The notes under the pieces are model-generated. The model was not told the DNA's origin. It did not search any database and was given only the letters and a program-made list of their open reading frames with translations. A program made the translations under genes and the position numbers. DNA of 64,000 bases from the NCBI RefSeq assembly GCF_030344915.1, contig NZ_CP128233.1:3162001-3226000 (forward strand). Reading direction: 5' to 3'. This DNA is from Neopusillimonas aromaticivorans. GTDB lineage: Bacteria > Pseudomonadota > Gammaproteobacteria > Burkholderiales > Burkholderiaceae_B. Positions 1-9,886 of this stretch are shown in pieces; the stretch's first letter is position 1; the number at the start of each line of letters is the position of its first letter.

Positions 1-1176
1 ACACGCGTCATGTTTGCCACACAGGCAGCCAGCCTGCTGGAGGCCGGACGAATCCTCGGCCTGACCGGGCGGGGTGTCTTCCTGAAAGTGGCGCTGCCAC
101 TGGCGCGCCCGGCCATTGCCGTCGGTGTCAGCCTGGCATTGCTGGAAACGCTCAACGACATCGGTGCCTCCGAATTTCTGGGGGTTCAGACACTGACCGT
201 GTCGGTATACACCACATGGGTCACCCGCTCGGATCTGGCAGGTGCCGCGCAAATTGCGCTGGCCATGCTGGCCATTGTGGTCGTGCTTATTTTGCTGGAA
301 CGCCATGGTCGCAAGCGACAGCGCTACGCCAACACACAGCGCATGCGCCCTGTACAACCCAAGCCGTTAACGGGCAGTGCAGCCTTGCTGGCTGTTCTGC
401 TTGGGTGGGCACCCATTGTGATCGGGTTCATTGTCCCTGCCTTGTATCTGCTGAACCAAACCCTCAAACACCTTCACCTTGCCGGTGGCGTTTCCGCCCA
501 ACTGGTACAAAGCGCCATCAACACGATCGGTATCGCCGTTTTTGCCACCATAGTTGTCGTTGTGTGCGGCGTCATACTGACCTGGGCTGCCCGCAGTGCA
601 AGGTCAAAATCGCCTTACGCCCTCAGCAAGCTGTGTGCACGGGTCTCGACAGTAGGGTATGCCCTGCCGGGAACCGTCCTGGCCATCGGCATCCTGACCC
701 CAATCAACCAGGTCGATGACTTCCTTTCCTGGGTGGCCGGCCTGTTTGGCGCCGCCTCGCCCAGCCTGTGGCTGATGGGGTCTGCTGCGGCACTGGTCTG
801 CGCCTACGCCATCCGGTTCATGGCGATATCGGTCGGCGGTCTGGAGTCTGGTCTTGCCCGCATTCCTCCCTCACTCGAACAGGCCTCCCGCCTGCTTGGC
901 GAAACCGCCACAGGCACCTTGCGACGGGTTCATCTGCCCTTGTTGCGCCCTGCCATTGGGGCTGCTGCACTGCTGGTGTTTGTCGATACCATGAAAGAAC
1001 TTCCGGCCACGCTACTGCTCAGGCCTGTCAATTTTGAAACCTTGGCCACCTGGCTTTATGCTGAAGCGGCGCGCGGCACCTATGAAGAAGGTGCGGTGGC
1101 GGCGCTGACCATCGTAGTGGTGGGTTTATTGCCGGTCATTCTGCTGGCCCGCAATCAACTCAAATCCGGACATTAA
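1..1176 (+). CDS. Iron(III)-type ABC transporter permease, 5' truncated
   Basis: This is the C-terminal 391 residues of a two-module inner-membrane permease of the FbpB/SfuB family, which moves ferric iron (or a similar small solute) from a periplasmic binding protein into the cytoplasm. The frame is open to the window edge, so the start lies outside; family members are about 500-560 residues. Several hydrophobic segments are visible, and the cytoplasmic EAA-type loop that docks on the ATPase appears twice: near residue 15 (EAGRILGLTGRGVFLKVALP) and near residue 295 (EQASRLLGETATG). The ATP-binding gene follows after 4 bases, so the two form an operon. Thiamine or phosphonate transport cannot be excluded from the permease alone. 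Confidence 0.8.
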   Translation, partial: TRVMFATQAASLLEAGRILGLTGRGVFLKVALPLARPAIAVGVSLALLETLNDIGASEFLGVQTLTVSVYTTWVTRSDLAGAAQIALAMLAIVVVLILLERHGRKRQRYANTQRMRPVQPKPLTGSAALLAVLLGWAPIVIGFIVPALYLLNQTLKHLHLAGGVSAQLVQSAINTIGIAVFATIVVVVCGVILTWAARSARSKSPYALSKLCARVSTVGYALPGTVLAIGILTPINQVDDFLSWVAGLFGAASPSLWLMGSAAALVCAYAIRFMAISVGGLESGLARIPPSLEQASRLLGETATGTLRRVHLPLLRPAIGAAALLVFVDTMKELPATLLLRPVNFETLATWLYAEAARGTYEEGAVAALTIVVVGLLPVILLARNQLKSGH

Positions 1177-1180
1177 CGTT

Positions 1181-1963
1181 ATGCCAGACGACCTGCTTAA
1201 ACTCGACGACGTTTCGCTTGCGTACGACACGCCCGAAGGGCTGTTACCGGTCGTTAACCATCTTTCCCTTGGGCTTCAAAAGGGCCATATCGGCTGCTTG
1301 CTCGGTGCCTCCGGATGCGGAAAAACGACCGTGTTGCGCGCCATTGCAGGTTTTGAACCCTTGCGCAGCGGTACCATTTACCTGGGCAACACCCTGTTGT
1401 CAGCACCCGGTTTTCAAGTTGAACCGCAAGACCGCAACGTCGGTATGATGTTTCAGGACTACGCGCTGTTTCCCCACCTGACGATTGAAAAAACGTCGGT
1501 TTTGGTTTGCGGCAATGGGATAAAGACAAACGGATTGCGCGTGTACGCGATATGCTTGAACTGGTCAGCCTGGCCGATGTAGCCAAACGCTATCCGCATG
1601 AATTGTCGGGTGGGCAGCAACAGCGCGTTGCGCTCGCCCGGGCCCTGGCACCTGAACCTGAATTGCTGCTGCTGGACGAGCCGTTCTCAAATCTTGATGT
1701 AGACACCCGCGAGCGCCTGGCCTTTGAAGTCAGGGACATTCTGAAAGATACCGGACACACGGCTTTGCTGGTGACGCATAACCAGGCCGAGGCCTTTGCC
1801 ATCGCAGATCGTATCGGTGTCATGGAAAAGGGGTAATCGTGCAATGGGACACCCCTATGGCCTGCATCACCAGCCGGCCAGTGCCTTCGTGGCCGACTTT
1901 GTTCGACGCGAAGCCCTGATGGCACAACGCGCGCAAGCGTACCTGCGCGGCGAAGGCAGCTGA
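1181..1963 (+). CDS. ABC transporter ATP-binding protein, FbpC-like (three frame breaks)
   Basis: This is the ATPase subunit partnering the preceding permease. The Walker A motif GASGCGKT is near residue 42, the Q-loop is in MMFQDYALFPHL, and the signature LSGGQQQR, Walker B LLLLDEP and switch His (VTHNQAEAF) follow. The reading frame is broken three times, each at a homopolymer lacking one base: A6 at 1488-1493, G4 at 1830-1833 and C4 at 1852-1855. Restoring them gives 261 residues ending GEGS. That is shorter than classical FbpC (about 350), so the C-terminal regulatory domain is missing or reduced. The stop abuts the stop of the convergent stomatin gene. Iron specificity is inferred from the permease. 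Confidence 0.8.
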
Positions 1964-2914
1964 TCAGGCACGCGGGCTCGCACTGCCCTGCCCGGTTTTG
2001 TTGATGATGGTCATGGCCGATGCAATCAGGCCGCCCATGTCAGCCATATTTGACGGCAAGATCAGGGTGTTGCCCTGTTTGGCCACATTGGCAAAGGCGT
2101 CAACATAGCGTTCCGCCACATTCAGGTTGACCGCCTCAATACCGCCGGGCTGATTAACTGCCTGGGCCACCTGGGTAATGGCTTTTGCAGTCGCCTCGGC
2201 AACCACCAGCACCGCCCTTGCCTCGCCTTCCGCCTTGTTGATCTCGGCCTGCTTTTCGCCTTCAGAACGTGCAATAAACGCCTCGCGCTCACCGGTAGCA
2301 ATGTTGATCTGTTCCTGACGGCGTCCTTCAGAGGCGGCAATCAGTGCACGCTTTTCGCGTTCAGCCGTGATCTGTGCTTGCATGGCACGCAAAATCTCGG
2401 CGGGCGGCGTCAGATCCTTGATTTCGTAGCGCAATACTTTCACGCCCCAGTTAAGCGCCGCCTCGTCGAGCGCCGCAACCACCATGGCATTGATCATTTC
2501 ACGTTCTTCAAAGGTTTTATCCAGTTCCATTTTGCCGATCACGGAACGCAGTGTCGTTTGCGCCAGCTGAGTGATGGCCGAAATATAGTTTGATGAGCCA
2601 TAGGAAGCGCGCATGGCGTCTGTTACCTGGAAATATAAAACACCATCGACCTGAAGCTGGGTATTATCTTTGGTGATACACACCTGGCTAGGTACATCGA
2701 GAGGGATTTCTTTGAGCGAATGTTTGTATCCGATGCGCTCAATGAACGGGATGACAAAGCCAGGCCCTGGCGACAGGGTACGGTCATATTTACCCAGGCG
2801 CTCGATGACCCAGGCATGCTGTTGCGGCACGATAGCCACCGCTTTGATGACGACGATGAACACCAGAACAATGGCAACAAAAAGGAAAAAGACGGAAGAA
2901 TCTGGATCAAACAT
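1964..2914 (-). CDS. Stomatin/SPFH-domain membrane protein (QmcA-like)
   Basis: A 316-residue SPFH-family protein. An N-terminal membrane anchor (about residues 8-28) precedes the SPFH/band-7 domain (VPQQHAWVIERLGKYDRTL onward). A charged, Ala/Glu-rich coiled coil rich in AEREKRALI- and EGEKQAEI-type repeats follows, and then a small C-terminal tail (NMADMGGLIASAM). Bacterial homologues oligomerise on membranes, organise microdomains and often pair with NfeD proteins, as here with the upstream gene. The start at 2914 is the first ATG, with a G-rich stretch before it. The gene converges on the ABC operon and shares the palindrome TGATCA with it at the stop codons. The exact cellular role is not predictable. 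Confidence 0.88.
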   Translation of the reverse strand: MFDPDSSVFFLFVAIVLVFIVVIKAVAIVPQQHAWVIERLGKYDRTLSPGPGFVIPFIERIGYKHSLKEIPLDVPSQVCITKDNTQLQVDGVLYFQVTDAMRASYGSSNYISAITQLAQTTLRSVIGKMELDKTFEEREMINAMVVAALDEAALNWGVKVLRYEIKDLTPPAEILRAMQAQITAEREKRALIAASEGRRQEQINIATGEREAFIARSEGEKQAEINKAEGEARAVLVVAEATAKAITQVAQAVNQPGGIEAVNLNVAERYVDAFANVAKQGNTLILPSNMADMGGLIASAMTIINKTGQGSASPRA

Positions 2915-3000
2915 GACAGGGCCCCACGGATTAAAAGAAAATCATGATCATGGATTGATAAAAACAGCATGAACAGGCGACAGGCAATACGACTGCATGG

Positions 3001-3060
3001 AATACAACACGGCTGTCAGCAACAGCATTGAATACAACACGACTGTCCGCAACAACCGGC
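3001..3060. repeat. Two tandem 30-bp imperfect repeats
   Basis: Two adjacent 30-bp units, each beginning AATACAACACGRCTGTC, differ at only about two of the first 24 positions. They lie in the 161-bp gap between the corrected end of nfeD and the stomatin start, so they are probably non-coding. An uncorrected nfeD frame would run into them and spell a repeated VADSRVVF peptide. Confidence 0.7.
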
Positions 3061-3075
3061 CACGACTCACAGCGT

Positions 3076-3500
3076 TCAGGAAGCCTGCAGAGGCACCAAC
3101 ACCAGCACCGAGCCATCAATCTCGACAATGCGATGCGATCCACCAGCGGCGGGGTACCCGGCAGCCAGCCGCGCCGACCACAGTGCCCCCGATACCGCAC
3201 CTGAGTCGTATGACCCTGACCCCAGCCGGCCACACTGACCACCTGACCGATATCGAGATTAACGTCCCGATTGGTGGCCGCATTGATTTCGCGCTTTTTA
3301 AGCACATGGGTCTTGCGCAATACAAGCAGACCAAGCCCGGTGACCACGGCAACGGCGAGCAACTGCATCGGGAATGAAACACCTAATGCGGCGACAATCC
3401 CACCGGCAGCCAGGCCGACAGCAATCAATAATAAATAAAACGTACCGCTGAGCACTTCACCAATAAGAGCGGCCAGCGCAAAAACGAACCAGAACCACAT
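3076..3500 (-). CDS. NfeD-family membrane protein (frame break)
   Basis: A short NfeD-like protein of 141 residues after correction. Two or three hydrophobic segments (about residues 3-70, including the GLAAGGIVAALG stretch) are followed by a soluble OB-fold domain (GQVVSVAGWGQGHTTQVRYRG). The frame breaks at a C5 run (3186-3190); restoring one base gives the normal ending with a VEIDGSVLVLVPL strand and a stop at 3076. I chose the ATG at 3498-3500 because GGAGG lies 7-8 bases upstream. NfeD proteins partner SPFH proteins, and the stomatin gene follows on the same strand, so co-function is likely. Confidence 0.78.
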
Positions 3501-3566
3501 ACCCGGGCCTCCGAAACGCCATGCGGCTGCATGCACATGACGGCGATTGTTCGACAGACCAACAGG

Positions 3567-4109
3567 TTACACCAGCGACCTGCCCTCGTGGGCGAGTAAA
3601 GCCGATTTCCGGTGAATGCCGCCGCTAAAACCGGTTAGCTGCCCATGTGCGCCGACGACCCGGTGACAGGGCACGATGATGGAGACCGGATTCCTGCCCG
3701 CAGCAGCCCCCACCGCACGACTGCCACGGCTATTGCCCGACACCCGGACCGACACTTCACCATAAGTCAGTGTGTGACCAAACGGTATCGTCTGCAAGAC
3801 CTGCCACACCCGGCACTGAAACGGCGTTCCTTGAAGGCGCAGCGGAATATCGAAACCTGTGCGTGTACCTGAGAACCATTCAGCCAACTGGGTCATGGCA
3901 CGGGTGAAGATGTCTTGCGCAGACAACGGGCACGAAGGGTCAAGCCAAGGGCATGCATGTTCATTAACGGTTCGCTCATAAATTGCAACCGGGCAATCCG
4001 CCTGGTCGTCAAAATAGAGCCCGCACAAGGCGGCATCCGAAACGGCCAGAACAATCCGCCCAAGCGGGCTAGGAGTTTGAGCGAAATAAACCGAAGAAGA
4101 CGCAGACAT
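3567..4109 (-). CDS. ogt: Methylated-DNA-protein-cysteine methyltransferase
   Basis: A suicide DNA repair enzyme that transfers the alkyl group from O6-alkylguanine (and O4-alkylthymine) to its own cysteine. The 180-residue protein has the active-site motif IIVPCHRVVG near residue 145, and the preceding helix-turn-helix with TIPFGHTLTYGEV and the Arg-finger region (GNSRGSRAVGAAAGRNP) that flips the base. It lacks an Ada-type N-terminal regulatory domain, so it is the stand-alone Ogt type. It is transcribed away from the TetR gene across a 134-bp gap. The sequence is intact. Confidence 0.9.
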   Translation of the reverse strand: MSASSSVYFAQTPSPLGRIVLAVSDAALCGLYFDDQADCPVAIYERTVNEHACPWLDPSCPLSAQDIFTRAMTQLAEWFSGTRTGFDIPLRLQGTPFQCRVWQVLQTIPFGHTLTYGEVSVRVSGNSRGSRAVGAAAGRNPVSIIVPCHRVVGAHGQLTGFSGGIHRKSALLAHEGRSLV

Positions 4110-4243
4110 CGTGAAAATTGCCTATACTTCAAATGAAATGAAAAGATTTCCTGAATCGGGTTGACTACTTCCGGTATTCAGGGTTTCGTTTCAAGGACCA
4201 GCCCCAATCAAGACCCACACACGGTCAGGCCCCAGACCCGAGC

Positions 4244-4858
4244 TTGTTGAATGCGAAAAAAACCACTGCACGACGTGATGCCATTTTGACCACCGCCCTC
4301 GAGGTATTTCGTGAGGTCGGATTTGATGCCGCATCCATGTCATTGATTGCAGCGCGTATCGGTGGGTCGAAAGCCACACTTTACAACTACTTTTCATCCA
4401 AGGAAGAGCTGCTGCTGGCGGCCATGCGTTATTCGGCCCAGGAACTCGGCCAGAACATCATGACATTCATCGGCTCACCTGGCGATCTTCGCCGCCAACT
4501 TGAGCGGTTCGCCCAGTCATTGCTGGCGGTGCTCAACGATGAAAATACACTAAGGCTAATACGGGTTGCAATTTCTGTCAGTGGCCAATCAGAGCACATC
4601 GGCAAACATTTTTTTGATCTGGGCACCGAAGCCGTCTGGCAAAAAATGGCCGATTTCATGGCGAGGCAAGTGGCTGCGGGCAAGTTAAAGCCTGAAAACC
4701 CGGAAGTGCTGGCCATGCATCTGCGCTGTTTATGCGACATGGATCTGATGTGCAACCTGATGCGGGCCCACAAGCTATCGACCCAGAAAGAGATTGGTGA
4801 AAAAGCCAAACTGATCGCAGACCTGTTCTTGCGAACTCATGGCGCCAGCAGCAGCTGA
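4244..4858 (+). CDS. TetR-family transcriptional regulator
   Basis: A 204-residue repressor-type protein. The N-terminal helix-turn-helix is typical of TetR/AcrR (ALEVFREVGFDAASMSLIA then IGGSKATLYNYFSSKEEL), and a helical C-terminal domain of the AefR-like type with Cys/Met-rich helices near residue 165 would bind the ligand. No ATG fits the frame; the first usable codons are TTG at 4244 or 4247, so the start is uncertain. The target is unknown; the divergent methyltransferase gene is one candidate. It is followed by a strong bidirectional terminator. Confidence 0.85.
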   Translation: MLNAKKTTARRDAILTTALEVFREVGFDAASMSLIAARIGGSKATLYNYFSSKEELLLAAMRYSAQELGQNIMTFIGSPGDLRRQLERFAQSLLAVLNDENTLRLIRVAISVSGQSEHIGKHFFDLGTEAVWQKMADFMARQVAAGKLKPENPEVLAMHLRCLCDMDLMCNLMRAHKLSTQKEIGEKAKLIADLFLRTHGASSS

Positions 4859-4910
4859 ATTTACAAACATGTAATAGTTGCGAACCCAAGTTGCGAGCGG
4901 CACACAAACA

Positions 4911-4946
4911 CAAAAACCCCGCTGCGCAATGTAACGGGGGTTTTTG
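4911..4946. terminator. Bidirectional Rho-independent terminator
   Basis: A hairpin pairs CAAAAACCCCG with CGGGGGTTTTTG around a loop of about 12 bases. A-tract and T-tract flank it, so it can end transcription of the TetR gene (plus) and of ppsA (minus). Confidence 0.85.
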
Positions 4947-5039
4947 TCATGGCTGACTGAAAATACCCGTTACGTGCCGCAGACACGCTTCGGGCGAAAC
5001 CGGCGCCGTATTGCACGCCACCGGCTATCACAACGCGCC

Positions 5040-7402
5040 TTATTTGGCCAGGCGCTGCCAGGTATCAACCACAGTATCGGGGTTCAGCGACATGGACAAA
5101 ATGCCCTGGTCACGCAACCAGTCGGCCAGATCGGGGTGATCGCTAGGCCCTGGCCGCAAATACCAACATATTTGCCTGCATTCAAGCACGCCTTGATGGC
5201 ACGATTCAGCATGAACTTGACCGCATCATCGCGCTCGTCAAAGTCGGCTGCCAGAAGTTCCATACCCGAATCACGATCAAGGCCCAGAGTCAGCTGGGTC
5301 ATGTCGTTGGAACCAATGGAGAAACCGTCGAAGTGCTCGAGGAACTGATCAGCCAGAATGGCGTTGGACGGAACTTCACACATCATGATGATGCGCAAAC
5401 CATTCTTGCCGCGCTCAAGGCCATGGCTGGCCAGCAGGTCAATGACCTTGCGCGCCTGCGCAACGGTACGCACAAATGGGACCATGATTTCGACGTTGGT
5501 CAGGCCCATTTCGTCGCGTACCTTTTTCAGAGCCTCGCACTCCATGCGGAAGCATTCTTCGAAGTCTTCAGCCAGATAACGCGATGCACCGCGGAAGCCC
5601 AGCATCGGGTTTTCTTCCTCGGGCTCGTAGCGTGAACCACCCACCAGCTTGCGGTACTCGTTCGATTTGAAGTCGGACATGCGGACGATAACGGGCTTGG
5701 GATAGAACGCGGCACCAATGGTAGCGACACCTTCGGCGAGTTTTTCAACAAAGAAGGCACGAGGACTGGCGTAACCGCGCGCAGCCGATTCAACCGCTTT
5801 TTTAAGGTCGCTGTCGACATTGGGGTAGTCGAGAACGGCTTTGGGGTGGACGTTGATATTGTTGTTGATGATGAATTCGAGACGAGCCAGACCCACACCG
5901 GCGTTGGGGATCTGCGAAAAGTCGAAGGCCAACTGAGGGTTGCCGACGTTCATCATGATCTTGACGCCGATTTCGGGCATTTCACCCCACTGAACCTGTT
6001 CGATTTCAGTTTCGATCAGGCCGTCGTAAATACGACCTTCGTCACCTTCGGCGCATGACACCGTCACTTCCTGACCATTTTTCAGGTCATCGGTGGCCGT
6101 GGCGCAGCCAACAACCGCCGGGATACCCAGCTCACGTGCAATGATGGCCGCGTGGCACGTACGGCCGCCGCGGTTGGTCACAATGGCGGAGGCCAGCTTC
6201 ATGACAGGTTCCCAGTTCGGGTCGGTCATGTCAGTGACGAGAATATCGCCGGCACGAACCTGATCCATCTCGGAAACGTCGGCCACGATGCGAACTTTAC
6301 CCGAACCGATTTTCTGCCCGATGGCACGGCCGGTAACCAGTACCTCGCCGGTGGCTTTCAGGCGATAACGTTCTTGTACGTCGTTGGCGCCTTGCTGCGA
6401 CTTGACGGTTTCAGGACGGGCCTGCAGGATGTAAATTTTGCCATCAATGCCGTCGCGACCCCATTCGATATCCATGGGACGGCCATAGTGTTTTTCAATA
6501 ATGACCGCGTAGCGTGCCAGTTCAATGACTTCGTCGTCGGTTAATGAGTAGCGGTTGCGCTCGGAAACCGGAACATCGACAGTACGTACGGCATGACCCG
6601 ATACCCGCTCGACGTCAAATTCCATTTTGATGAGTTTGGAACCGATGCGGCGGCTGATAATGGGGTAATGACCGGCTTCAAGCGTAGGCTTGAACACATA
6701 GAATTCGTCGGGGTTGACGGCGCCCTGAACAACGGTTTCACCCAGGCCGTACGACGATGTGATGAAAACCACGTCGTCAAAGCCGGATTCCGTGTCGAGC
6801 GTGAACATAACACCTGCACTGCCCAGGTCTGAGCGCACCATGCGCTGGATACCGGCAGACAAGGCCACGTCGGCGTGTGCATAGCCTTTGTGAACACGAT
6901 ACGAAATAGCCCGGTCGTTGTACAACGACGCGAAAACATGACGAACCTTGTCGAGCACGTCGTCGATACCGACCACATTGAGGAAAGTTTCTTGCTGGCC
7001 CGCAAACGAGGCGTCGGGCAAGTCTTCGGCCGTGGCGGAGGAACGTACCGCAAATGAACCTTTGCCGTCGGCATCGAGTTTGGCAAAGGACTCGCGAATG
7101 GCACTTTCGAGTTCTGCCGGGAAGGGTGTTTCAACGATCCATTGACGGATCTGCGCGCCGGCTTCGGCCAGTTCACGCACGTCTTCGGCATCGAGGGTGG
7201 ACAGGCGCTGCTGGATGCGTTCGTCGAGACCGGTTTGCTTCAGGAACCCGCGAAAAGCATCGGCCGTCGTGGCAAAACCGCCGGGCACACGCACACCCGC
7301 ACCCGCCAACTGGCTGATCATTTCGCCCAGGGACGCATTTTTGCCCCCGACCGAGTCAACGTCCGTCATGCGGAGCTGCTCGAAAGATACAACATAAGAC
7401 AT
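5040..7402 (-). CDS. ppsA: Phosphoenolpyruvate synthase (frame break near the end)
   Basis: Converts pyruvate and ATP to phosphoenolpyruvate, AMP and phosphate for gluconeogenesis. The 787-residue corrected length matches the family (E. coli 792). The N-terminal ATP-grasp domain (SVGGKNASLGEM, residues 18-29), the swivelling phosphohistidine domain with GGRTCHAAIIARELG (catalytic His near 422) and the PEP/pyruvate barrel (GFRGASRY, then GSNDMTQLTLGLDRDS) are present. The frame breaks at 5145-5147 (one base missing); the restored end reads GPSDHPDLADWLRDQG and stops at 5040. AAAGGTG lies 7 bases before the start. The PpsR regulator is divergent across 156 bp, so the enzyme is probably controlled by phosphorylation as well as at its promoter. 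Confidence 0.95.
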
Positions 7403-7440
7403 GAAGTCACCTTTAACACTATAGAAGAAAGCTTGTTTGC

Positions 7441-7451
7441 TTATGGCATAG
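7441..7451. promoter_or_regulatory. TTATGGCATAG element upstream of ppsA
   Basis: This near-palindromic 11-mer lies 39 bp upstream of the ppsA start. The identical 11-mer occurs upstream of aceE at 59010-59020. Both genes govern pyruvate use, so a shared regulator site is possible. No regulator can be assigned from the sequence. Confidence 0.4.
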
Positions 7452-7558
7452 TGAATTGACTTAAAATCTGTGCACTAAGCAAACCAGCCTTGCGTTCTTC
7501 AGGCGTAAGGCAACAAAGCATTGTACCTTTTTCGAACCTGAATGGGCCAGCCTCTCTG

Positions 7559-8392
7559 ATGACATCTTCCACCGCCGAACGTACTGTATTCATTGTTTCC
7601 GATGGCACCGGGATCACTGCGGAAACCTTTAGCCACTCGGTACTGTCGCAGTTTGAAGGTGCCAACTTCCGTTCCATCCGCTTGCCCTTTCTTGACAGCC
7701 GTGAAAAGGTGCTTGAAGCCGTCGAGCGCATAAACCGTTGCAGCAACGATACAGGTTTTCAACCCCTGGTCTTCAGCACACTGGTCAACCCCGAAATGGC
7801 CGATTTGCTTAAAGGTGCAAATGGCGTTTTCCTGGATCTGTTCGGTACCTTCGTGAAACCCCTTGAAGAAGCCTTGGGCATGAAATCGAGCCATTCGGTA
7901 GGCCGGTCACATGGCAGCGGTACCTCACAAAAATACCGTGACCGTATCGAAGCCATCAATTTCAGCCTGTCGCATGACGACGGGCAATTTGTGCACGGAC
8001 TGGACAAGGCTGACGTCATCCTGGTGGGCGTCTCACGTTGCGGGAAAACACCCACCAGCCTTTATCTGGCCATGCAATACGCACTCAAGGTGGCCAACTT
8101 CCCGCTGATTCCAGAAGACTTCGAACGAGGCACCTTGCCCTCGACACTCGCGCCTTTCCGTAAAAAACTGTTCGGACTGTCCATCCAGCCGGAACGCCTG
8201 TCCGAAGTTCGCAATGAGCGCCGACCAAACAGCAAATATGCCAAACTCGAACAATGCCGTTACGAAGTGGCAGAAGCCGAGCGCCTGATGCGCATGGAAG
8301 GCATTGCGTTTGTCTCGACAACCAGTCGGTCCATCGAAGAAATTTCCACAAAAGTGCTGCAGGAAGTCGGCCTCGAAGCTCACATTTACTGA
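7559..8392 (+). CDS. ppsR: PEP synthase regulatory protein (kinase/pyrophosphorylase)
   Basis: A bifunctional enzyme of the DUF299/PSRP family: it inactivates PEP synthase by ADP-dependent threonine phosphorylation and reactivates it by phosphate-dependent removal. The 277-residue protein begins with the family's VFIVSDGTGITAET and contains the P-loop-like motif GVSRCGKTPTS. The ATG at 7559 is preferred over upstream starts because it places the conserved N-terminus at residue 9. Its target ppsA is divergent. The 3' end overlaps the convergent rRNA methyltransferase gene by 7 bp. Confidence 0.93.
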   Translation: MTSSTAERTVFIVSDGTGITAETFSHSVLSQFEGANFRSIRLPFLDSREKVLEAVERINRCSNDTGFQPLVFSTLVNPEMADLLKGANGVFLDLFGTFVKPLEEALGMKSSHSVGRSHGSGTSQKYRDRIEAINFSLSHDDGQFVHGLDKADVILVGVSRCGKTPTSLYLAMQYALKVANFPLIPEDFERGTLPSTLAPFRKKLFGLSIQPERLSEVRNERRPNSKYAKLEQCRYEVAEAERLMRMEGIAFVSTTSRSIEEISTKVLQEVGLEAHIY

Positions 8393-9159
8393 CAGCGATG
8401 TTGTCGCCATTGTTCGTACATGCAAACGGCCATGGCAACGGCCACATTCAATGACTCAACGGCGGGTGCCTGGGGTATGAAGACCTTTAAGCCGGCCAAC
8501 GCCTGAAGCTCAGGGCCCACCCCTGCCCTTCGTTGCCGGCCAGCCAGGCGCAGGCCGTTGGCAGACGGGTGTCATACAAGGCAACGCCGCCCTCCAGAGT
8601 GGTCACTGCCAGCGGAATGTCAAGACAGGCCGCCAGTGTCTGCAAATCAAGGTTTTCGTAAATATCGAGTGCAAAATGCGCACCCTGTGCACTGCGCAAA
8701 GCCTTGGGTGACCAGGCACTGGCCGACCCCGAACTGATAAAGACCTGGCCTATTTCTACTGCGGCGGCCGTTCGCAGCAGCGTACCCAGGTTACCTGGAT
8801 CCTGAACCCGATCCAGCCAAAGGCAGTTCCTGGAGATTCGGGCGGGCAGTGGCGGACGAGGCACCTTTACCCGGAAAAAACCCCTGTCCTTCACCAGCGA
8901 CGGCTGAAAGCTTCATCCACAATGAGGCTTCAAGACAAAGGCATGCTGAATCGTCCAGCCGACTGGCCAAGGCTTGCAATTCATGTGAACGCTGCAGCTT
9001 GTCTGCATCAAAAACAGCGCTCAACGGCTGACCTTGATGCCGCAACCACTCCTGGCACACATGGACCCCTTCAAGCAGCAGCTCATCCCGTACCTTACCG
9101 GCAGCAAGACGAACCAGTTGCTTGTACGCCCCGTTATCTCTGGACTGGATGAATTTCAT
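8386..9159 (-). CDS. TrmH/SpoU-family RNA 2'-O-methyltransferase (two frame breaks)
   Basis: An S-adenosylmethionine-dependent ribose methyltransferase with a trefoil-knot (SPOUT) fold, probably acting on rRNA. After correction it has 257 residues: an N-terminal substrate-binding domain with LLLEGVHVCQEWL, then motif 1 LDRVQDPGNLGTLLRTAAA, motif 2 GNEGQGVGPEL and motif 3 IPQAPAVESLNVAVAMAV. The breaks fall at A6 8875-8880 (one base too many) and C4 8520-8523 (one missing). Its ATG overlaps the rnhB stop (ATGA), so it is the last gene of the lpx-rnhB operon. The target nucleotide cannot be told. Confidence 0.85.
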
Positions 9160-9886
9160 GGCATGCGTTGCCCGGGTTCGTTGGCGGCTTCATCAGGCAC
9201 AACGTGACCGTGTTCTGGTGTCACATCGGCGACCTGGCCAGATGACAAGGACTGCGCCCGTGCTTCGCGTACCGGCCCGAAACTGAGACGATGCGCAGGT
9301 GATGGGCCAAACTGCCTGAGGCGTTGCAAATGGATGGCCGTACCATACCCTTTGTGACGGTTGAATTCATACTGCGGGTATAACCCGTGCAGACGCTCAC
9401 AATCGGCATCACGTGCCGTCTTGGCCAGAATTGATGCCGCTGAAATGGCGGCCACCTTGGCATCGCCCTTGATAATGGCCTGAGCCGGGGCAGGCAGCCC
9501 TTGCGGTACCCGGTTGCCATCAACCAGAATCAGTTCAGGTCGTAGGGAAAGCCCCTCACAGGCACGTCGCATGGCCAGCATTGTTGCCTGCAGAATATTC
9601 AGTGTATCGATTTCCTCAACACTGGCACAGGCAATACACCAGGCAAGGGCATGTTGCCTGATCTGCCCGGCCAGCCGTTCTCGTTGCTGTGCCGTCAGTT
9701 TTTGGAGTCGGCCAGACCCGCAGGAACCCCTGTTTCGGGCAAAATAACTGCTGCGGCATACACCGGTCCGGCCAGCGGACCACGCCCGGCTTCATCAACG
9801 CCGGCAATGCGTACGGCAGCCGGTTCGCCACCGAACAGATCAGCTTGCCGCACCGGTTGCCACCTTGTAAATAGCCTCGGCAGCAA
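9156..9886 (-). CDS. rnhB: Ribonuclease HII (frame break)
   Basis: Cleaves RNA in RNA/DNA hybrids and removes single ribonucleotides misincorporated into DNA. The conserved N-terminal GVDEAGRGPLAGPVYAAAV carries the first catalytic Asp-Glu pair; ELILVDGNRVP and ISAASILAKTARD supply further acidic residues, and HKGYGTAIHL follows. The frame breaks at T5 9699-9703, where one extra base restores DSKKLTAQQRERL and joins both halves (243 residues). The gene overlaps the lpxB 3' end; the start could be the ATG at 9886 or a GTG at 9853. It is co-transcribed with lpxB and the methyltransferase gene. Confidence 0.92.
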
